Shown: positions 61,862 through 64,000 of the stretch, one piece after another
Numbering within the stretch: position 1 is the stretch's first letter
Layout: each line of letters begins with the position of its first letter
NCBI GenBank assembly: GCA_018873225.1
Contig: JAEILZ010000006.1
Location: 1,984,001 to 2,048,000 of the forward strand
Length of the DNA stretch: 64,000 bases
Source of the DNA: [Phialemoniopsis] sp. UDSM-2020
Taxonomy: Eukaryota > Ascomycota > Sordariomycetes > Thyridiales > Thyridiaceae
Direction: 5' to 3'
Made by a program: the position numbers and the translations under genes
Notes under the pieces: generated by a model
Told to the model about the DNA's origin: nothing
Databases searched by the model: none
What the model saw: only the letters and a program-made list of their open reading frames with translations

Positions 61862-64000
61862 ATGATGACAGGAACGACACTCCAATACAGTGCGTCAGGG
61901 AGATCAACCCCACAACTAGGCCTCGACGAGTACAGCTCCAACGCGTTACTGGATGCCGTGGCATACGTTGCAGGACGGGATGAAGCGCTGGCACGGCATC
62001 GCAAGGCCGTAAAGAAAGGCTGGCGCACAGATGCATCCATTCTCCTCGTCGGAATCCGCGGCACAGGGAAGACAAGCCTCGCGGTCCTGGCGGCTACGTC
62101 TCTCGACTTTAGGCTCGTGGATGCAGATCAGAACTTCCAGAAGGTCACGGGGATATCCAGAGCTTCATATGCTTCAAAGCATGGCTTCGACGAGTATCGG
62201 AAACGAGAGCTCCTGCTCATGCGATCCCTTCTCCAGGACAATCCATCTCGTTGCATTATCGTGTGTGGTCCGGGCTCTGCGGAGGGTACAGGACAGGAAC
62301 TACTTCATGAATTCAACAAGACGAACCCGGTGATCTACGTTATACGTGGTCACGATGAGATTGATCAATACCTTCGAACGAAGGATCCTCAGAAAATCAA
62401 ACGTCTCTCAGACCTCATCACCCCCAGCTACAGGTCCCTGTCCAACTTTGAGTTCTATAATCTCTCTGAGCCTTTGAATGGGGACTCACAGGATTCGAAG
62501 CCTGACGCGGCTTCGCGGTTTCGGCCATCTTTGTTGCTCAAGAACGTGGAACACGACTTTCTCCGCCTCATTCACAGCATCAGGGACGAAGGATCGTCCC
62601 CTTCCGTTCCACAGGCTCGCCACTCGCTGTCGTTCTTATCACCGGAAGACAGACCCTTTACCTACGCACTGGTCATTCCTATCAAATATATAGCCGAGAT
62701 TGCGATACGGCTACGGAAAACAGACCTTGTTGCGGACGCGGTTGAGGTGATTCTTGAGCTCGACCACTATATGACGGATGGCCGCACCTTCGACCATGTG
62801 ACAGCGACAGATATCACCAAAGACTACTATTCGCTGCGGCGCAATACTAGGCTTCCGATCATTCTTCACGTGCGGGTCAATCCGAAAACGTCACCTTTAC
62901 CGGAAGCTTGGTCAACCTACCGGGACATTCTTCTTCATCTTCTTCGACTAAGTCCAGAATATCTCACACTAGATCTCGGTTGTCCTTCGAACCTTGCAGA
63001 GACAGTTCTTGCCCGAAACGTAGCTACCAAAGTCATTGGTCACCACTTTGACCACGCCCCTGGTCCTGATGGATGGGCTGATGATTCTCGCCTACATTTA
63101 CTTGAAACCGCAGAAGCATGGGAATGCAATCTTGTTCGCATCTGCCAGCCTGCATCATCTTCATCGGACAACTTTGCTGTGCAGAGATTTGCCTATGAGA
63201 CAAGGAACTCAGGGAAGTTTCGAATACCACTAATTGCGTACAATACTGGTCGCATAGGGAGATCGTCTTGCTATAACAACTCGATCCTCACGCCAGTCAG
63301 CCATGATCTCATACAGAATACTGGGAAAGAGCCCATCGATGGACTGCTCACGGTTCAACTCGCCCAGAACGCCCTCTACGCATCTTTTACTCTCGATCCA
63401 CTTGTCTTTGGCATCTACGGCAGCGCAGTCTCTTCAGCTCTTTCACCACTTATGCACAACGCTGCCTTTGCATTCTGTCGAATGCCTCATCGCTATGAGA
63501 TCTTTGAGTCCTCTTCATTACGTGATCTCAAGGGCATCGCACACACTCCAGATTTTGGCGGCGCAAGTATCAGTGCACCATTCAAACAGGACATCATCCC
63601 GGTCCTCGACTATGTCAGCCTGGAAGCCCAGGCCATTGGCGCCGTGAACACCGTCATCCCGCTCCGCTCGAGGCGTTTGGAGTCACTGGTTGAGCGCAAC
63701 CATGCCGGCCCGGTTGCCGCTTTGTATGGAGACAACACCGACTGGATCGGCATTCATACTTGCATCTGTCAACACTTATCGCCCATCAACGCCGTCAAGA
63801 GCAAGACTACGGTCCTCATTGTGGGAGCCGGCGGTATGGCACACGCGGCCGTGTACGCCGCTATTCGCCTCGGAGTGCAGAACATCTTCGTTTACAACCG
63901 CACTCTTACAAATGCCGAGAAGATTGTGCGCCGATTTAATCAAAGGTCCTTTTCAATTCACAACCTCGACTTGTCACGTGCGAGCCCGTCTGCTTCGCCA
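61862..64000 (+). CDS. qutR: Quinate repressor (QutR / qa-1S-like), AROM-derived, 3' end outside window
   Basis: The frame from ATG 61862 is open for 713 codons to the window edge. It has the last three AROM domains in order. The shikimate-kinase-like domain has the P-loop LLVGIRGTGKTSLAVL (residues about 60-75). The dehydroquinase-like domain (about 270-490) keeps KVIGHHFDH and LTPVSHDL, but the Schiff-base Lys is Arg (ECNLVRICQ), so catalysis is lost. The shikimate-dehydrogenase-like domain has FGIYGSAVSSALSPLMHNAAF, FGGASISAPFKQD, DNTDWIGIH and VGAGGMAHAAVYAA. This is the known make-up of the fungal repressor, which senses pathway intermediates and binds the activator. Its position divergent from the activator agrees. 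Confidence 0.88.
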   Translation, partial: MMTGTTLQYSASGRSTPQLGLDEYSSNALLDAVAYVAGRDEALARHRKAVKKGWRTDASILLVGIRGTGKTSLAVLAATSLDFRLVDADQNFQKVTGISRASYASKHGFDEYRKRELLLMRSLLQDNPSRCIIVCGPGSAEGTGQELLHEFNKTNPVIYVIRGHDEIDQYLRTKDPQKIKRLSDLITPSYRSLSNFEFYNLSEPLNGDSQDSKPDAASRFRPSLLLKNVEHDFLRLIHSIRDEGSSPSVPQARHSLSFLSPEDRPFTYALVIPIKYIAEIAIRLRKTDLVADAVEVILELDHYMTDGRTFDHVTATDITKDYYSLRRNTRLPIILHVRVNPKTSPLPEAWSTYRDILLHLLRLSPEYLTLDLGCPSNLAETVLARNVATKVIGHHFDHAPGPDGWADDSRLHLLETAEAWECNLVRICQPASSSSDNFAVQRFAYETRNSGKFRIPLIAYNTGRIGRSSCYNNSILTPVSHDLIQNTGKEPIDGLLTVQLAQNALYASFTLDPLVFGIYGSAVSSALSPLMHNAAFAFCRMPHRYEIFESSSLRDLKGIAHTPDFGGASISAPFKQDIIPVLDYVSLEAQAIGAVNTVIPLRSRRLESLVERNHAGPVAALYGDNTDWIGIHTCICQHLSPINAVKSKTTVLIVGAGGMAHAAVYAAIRLGVQNIFVYNRTLTNAEKIVRRFNQRSFSIHNLDLSRASPSASP

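Noticed and set aside
61862..64000. Treating the right-edge gene as the biosynthetic pentafunctional AROM
   Set aside because: It begins directly with the kinase-like domain, has Arg instead of the Schiff-base Lys, and is divergent from a QutA-like activator, all pointing to the repressor.
1..64000. CRISPR arrays, tRNA or rRNA genes
   Set aside because: No spaced direct-repeat array and no convincing tRNA or rRNA sequence was seen. Tandem repeats present are microsatellites or a three-copy repeat.

Overview
The window is nuclear DNA of a filamentous ascomycete (Pezizomycotina). Most genes are split by short GT-AG introns of about 50-130 bp. The gene families are typical of that group: HET protein, Zn2Cys6 regulators, DAL5-like, MCT-like and UNC93-like carriers, a GPI-anchored wall protein and a tyrosinase. 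One degraded gene carries stop codons of the kind expected from repeat-induced point mutation (RIP). The species cannot be named from the sequence alone.

Left part (1-25600). This is a run of mostly unrelated metabolic and regulatory genes: the tail of an unknown gene, a DAL5-like permease, a dienelactone hydrolase, a short-chain dehydrogenase, an MCT-type carrier, a large HET-domain protein, a Zn2Cys6 regulator with an apparent GC-AG intron, a BTB protein flanked by an inverted repeat, a Tri3-like acyltransferase, an unrecognised protein, a secreted tyrosinase, a GPI-anchored protein, a secreted FAD oxidase, and a very GC-rich phytanoyl-CoA-dioxygenase-like gene.

Right part (25600-64000). 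This is an expanded quinate/shikimate island. It holds every function of the classical fungal qa/qut cluster: quinate permease (39472-41192), quinate dehydrogenase (57364-58284), type II dehydroquinase (38455-38901), 3-dehydroshikimate dehydratase (30780-31802), a qa-1F/QutA-like activator (59156-61429) and a divergent QutR/qa-1S-like repressor that runs off the right edge (61862-64000). It also has extra parts: two more shikimate-dehydrogenase paralogues (27649-28578 and 41765-42634), a type I dehydroquinase fused to an eroded shikimate-dehydrogenase-like tail (29065-30348), and a fragment of another quinate dehydrogenase (about 43024-43147).

Interleaved with these are genes of secondary-metabolism or sugar-uptake type: a class I sesquiterpene cyclase (45363-46824), an MBOAT/wax-synthase-like acyltransferase (47732-48956), two Gfo/Idh/MocA oxidoreductases (43451-44685, 52362-53624), a sugar transporter (49581-51804), an UNC93-like protein (25626-27464) and a C2H2 regulator (53752-56569). 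The simplest reading is a hydroaromatic-acid utilisation cluster that has grown by paralogue capture. A more speculative reading is that it supplies dehydroshikimate, protocatechuate or shikimate to a terpenoid pathway encoded in the same interval.

The stretch 31803-38450 looks like a transposon and decay zone. It contains a long microsatellite, a three-copy 30-bp tandem repeat, a remnant of a hydantoinase-B/5-oxoprolinase gene, and a tyrosine-recombinase/zinc-finger gene broken by six in-frame TAA/TAG codons.
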